From Elephas maximus indicus (Eukaryota; Chordata; Mammalia; Proboscidea; Elephantidae), in contig NC_064819.1 of NCBI RefSeq assembly GCF_024166365.1, positions 508,501-572,500 on the forward strand: DNA of 64,000 nucleotides, given 5' to 3'. The notes beneath the pieces were generated by a model that had not been told where the DNA came from, did no database searches, and worked only from the letters and a program-made list of their open reading frames with translations. Position numbers and translations under genes: made by a program. Positions 61,126-64,000 of the stretch are shown one piece after another (the stretch's first letter is position 1; every line of letters begins with the position of its first letter).

Positions 61126-61505
61126 TTTGTTCTTAGTTGCCATCGTATCAACTCCAGCTCATGGCGACCCATGTACAACAAAAGGAAACGTTGCCCAGTC
61201 TTGCACTATCTTCACTATCGTTTTATGCTCAAGTCCATTGTTGCAGCTACTGTGTATTTTGAGCGCCTTCCAACCTAGGGGGCTCATCTTCCTGCACTAT
61301 ATTGGACAATATTCTGTTGTGATCCATAGGATTTTCACTGGCTAGTTTTTGGAAGTAGACTACTGGTCTTTCTTCCTAGCCTGTCTTAGTCCGGAAGCTC
61401 CACTGAAATCTGTCTGCTGTGGGTGACCCTGCTGGTATCTTAAATACTGGTAGCATAGCTTCCAGCATCCTAACAACACACAAATCATCATGGTAAGAAC
61501 AGCTG
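61126..61505 (-). mobile_element. Internally deleted RTE derivative (non-autonomous)
   Basis: The antisense RTE 3' end (gttgccatcgtatcaactcc to cattgttgcagctactgtgt) is joined near 61,257 directly to RTE 5'-end sequence (gcgccttccaacctaggggg to catagcttccagcatcc). The whole coding region is missing. It resembles a short RTE-N-type family. Confidence 0.8.
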
Positions 61506-61506
61506 A

Positions 61507-61620
61507 CACACGAGTGCTGGATATGAGCACCTACTTTATGCGTGATAAGCTAGATCCAGTAGAGGACACACGAATGAGCAAGACAAAGCCCCAGTTCTTA
61601 AGAATCTCTCACATAGATGC
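61507..61620. mobile_element. Degraded L2-like fragment
   Basis: gatatgagcacctactttat and gacaaagccccagttcttaa recall the ancient LINE2 3' phrase. By memory only. Confidence 0.35.
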
Positions 61621-61726
61621 CCAGGAAGAATCTGATGGATGGACAGACAGAACGGGTAGATGGATGAGTGGTCTACGGAATGGATGAGTGGGTTGATGCC
61701 TGAGTGATCAGTTTTCACTTCTCTAG

Positions 61727-62225
61727 TGTCTTAGTGTCTTAGTCATCTAGTGCTGCTATAACAGAAATACCACAGGTAGATAGATGGCTTAAACAAAGAG
61801 AAATTTATATTATCACAGTAAAGTAATTTCAGGGTGTCAGCTCCAGCGGAAGGCTTTTTGTCTCTGTTGGCCTTCTCATCAGTCTTCCCCAGGACTAGGA
61901 GCTTCTTTGTGCAGGAGCCCCCGGTCCAAAGGATACGCCTGCTCCCGGCACTGCTTTCTTGGTGGTATGAGGTTCCCAACCCTCTGCTTGCTTCTCTTTT
62001 CTTTTATCTCTTAAGAGATAAAAGGTGGTGCAGGCCACACCCCAGGAAAACTCCCTTTACATTGGATCAGGGAGGTGACCTGAGTAACGGTGGTATTACA
62101 ATCCCACCCTAATCCTCTTAACATAAAATTACAATCACAAAATGGAGGACAACCACACAGTACTGGGAATCATGGCCTAACCAAGTTGATACATTTTTTG
62201 GGGGGACATAATTCAATCCATGACA
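61727..62225 (-). mobile_element. Solo LTR, ERVL-MaLR (MLT1-like), antisense
   Basis: A close relative of the LTR at 44,305-44,812. Its first 8 bases, TGTCTTAG, are tandemly doubled. It ends ccatgaca. TCTAG at 61,722-61,726 and 62,226-62,230 is the 5-bp target duplication. Confidence 0.75.
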
Positions 62226-62230
62226 TCTAG

Positions 62231-63671
62231 CAATAATCTTCCCCCTACAGACCAGATCCTGGCCTGATGCTGACATTTATACAGTTTCTTCATCAGTCAG
62301 GAGTTATAATACAGATTACTCTTCTAAAATGGTTCTTAGGATCTAAACTGCTAAAACTCTTGGATATTGACTAAAATTGAGCTCTAGCTAAGTCAGGATA
62401 GATTTTTAAGATTTCCTCATCCACAGAAATATTAAGAGGTAAAATAAGTCTGGGTACCACCAATTCCTCTTATCCTATCCTACCAGTAGAAACATGAAAC
62501 GAAGTGATGCATTTAGTAAGAAAGGAAATATGGTCCCCCTTCCATGTAATGAATGAATTACTATTTAACAAGAAAATATAAAAAAACCCTCTAAATTGCT
62601 TGGATGGTGGTTTTCAGACTGTGTTCTTTGCAGTTCTAGGCTTCTGTGGAGCTTTCTATGGAATCACCATGGGGACAAGGGGTCTAGGGAGAACCATGGA
62701 ACCGCCACTCCTGCATCAACCAAAGCAACTCTGGTGTCACCTATTGTACATATTTGGGTCTGGTATAAGATTTTTTAAAAAGACTTTTCGTATTAAAAAA
62801 AAAAATTAAAAAAGAAAAAAGATTACAATAAAAGAAATTAGTCTGTAGGTGACCTAAAGGGCTTAATGTATTCTCTAGGGTCCTAAAAAACTGAGTGCCC
62901 CTTTAAAAGCCACTGGTGAATTGTCCATTCCTGGAAAAATGTTGCACAAACACGGCTGCTGAATTCTTTCCTTAAACCTTATCTTGGACTTGCCACAAGA
63001 GTAAGAGAGGGAGTTAGATGTTTCCAAAGAAGTGAAATAAAATTGGGAGGAAATTCACGGAGAGATAGAAAGTGGTTTGGCCCCTGTTGGAGACTGGTGA
63101 AGGCTAGTATGGGAAATAGCCACCTCCAGAGTGGGAATAGTTTGGAAGAAAGCTTTCAGGCCACACCCTGTTATGTCCTCCACGTTGCACTGGCTCCATC
63201 ATTGCTGTACTAGAGACACCAAGAGGCAAGAAAAGCAGAACCTTCATTTCAGAGCGAGCAGGATGCAGCCTGCTCCATCCAAGGCAGTGCCAGGTCCCAG
63301 CTGGAGTAAGGAGCAGGTGATCAGAGCGTGGGTAGACTGAGCAGCCCCTGAGCATTTCCTACTGCAGTCCCCATCCCACCCACCCACTCAGCCTGCCCCC
63401 ACCCTTACATCCCCAGGTGATTACAACCTAAAGATGGGGCTGTCAAAAATTTTGAGGTTAACAACTAGGGGCAGGAATTGGGGTGAGGAGTGGCAAACAG
63501 AGTCCAGTTTGTAATTCCACAGACTATCTGCCTCAATATGTTTCTAGCTACCGTAACTCACCAGAAGCTATACAGTCTAGGGCCTGGGACTTTTGTCCAT
63601 TTCTCCACTTTGCATTTGCAGTCAAGGCAACAGATAACCCCAGGAAAATGTGAGCTTACAGGAAGCAAGTG
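62231..63671. other. Intergenic, mostly unassigned
   Basis: A poly-A-rich stretch at about 62,795-62,835 follows a possible ancient repeat (62,596-62,760). In human the next gene (TMPRSS7) lies downstream; no exon of it was recognised here. Confidence 0.5.
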
Positions 63672-64000
63672 AAAGACCTGAGAGGTACAAGGAGCACAGG
63701 TACTGCCATTGAAAGACGAACTAGGCAACCTACACGAGATGAAGTAGAATTCATGGACCACATAGAAGAATCATTAAAAATGAGCCTAATAAATAAACTA
63801 AAAATGGTAAGAGAAAATATTGAAAACATGAAGAAAGGATAATCCATTATGAATAAAAAAATTGGAGATACAGAATATAAAAAAATTAAAGATCAATGGC
63901 AGAATTAATACAAAGAACAAATTAGTAAGTTAGAATACCAAGACAAGGAACTCTGCCAAGAAAAAAAAAAAGGCATAAGTAGATAAGAGGTACAAAAGAA
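63672..64000 (+). mobile_element. L1 ORF1 fragment, sense, runs off the window
   Basis: A-rich, ORF1-like coding remains (gaagaatcattaaaaatgag, then cttag-type A-rich frames). Unlike unique flanking DNA. The 3' continuation lies outside the window. Confidence 0.55.

Noticed and set aside
62596-62809. Small ORFs with a hydrophobic-looking start
   Set aside because: The overlapping frames and the A-rich end look like an ancient repeat. No conserved protein features.

Overview
This is nuclear genomic DNA from a placental mammal: three intron-containing protein genes, all on the + strand, in a sea of transposable elements. The repeats point to Afrotheria, most likely an elephant or close paenungulate relative. 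They are dominated by AfroSINE copies (a tRNA-derived head followed by a tail that matches the end of an RTE element), by several RTE (BovB-like) copies and by L1 copies. I cannot name the species. Gene order PHLDB2 - ABHD10 - TAGLN3 matches human 3q13.2.

Layout. 1-2400: last intron, last coding exon and 3' UTR of PHLDB2. 2401-5700: intergenic, with a possible LTR and an AfroSINE carrying an 8 x 31-bp minisatellite. 5700-38,610: ABHD10, a mitochondrial alpha/beta-hydrolase. It starts in a CpG island, has five coding exons, and has two ~13.7-kb introns built mostly from repeats: a complete L1 with a second L1 nested in it, an older L1 peppered with SINEs, an inverted RTE, and a TTAA-flanked fold-back element. 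38,610-48,400: intergenic, with a near full-length antisense RTE, a solo LTR and a cluster of antisense AfroSINEs. 48,400-60,850: TAGLN3 (neuronal transgelin, NP25), with four coding exons giving 199 residues, ancient MIR and MER5-like elements in its long third intron, and a clear 3' end. 60,850-64,000: intergenic, with an internally deleted RTE derivative, a second solo LTR and the start of another L1 fragment running off the window.

The three genes are unrelated in function (cortical adaptor, mitochondrial deacylase, actin-associated neuronal protein) and share only their neighbourhood. Splice junctions were placed by reading frame, GT/AG dinucleotides and my memory of the human proteins; no alignment was run. 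Repeat family names are recognised by eye, so subfamily labels and ends (about +/-10 bp unless a target-site duplication is quoted) are provisional. I found no previously undescribed gene system. The most informative novelties are structural: two independent 5'-inverted retrotransposon insertions, a fold-back TTAA element, a 192-bp inverted duplication in an ABHD10 intron, two very young-looking tandem duplications, a 26-bp SINE micro-insertion, and an ambiguous ABHD10 exon-1 donor.
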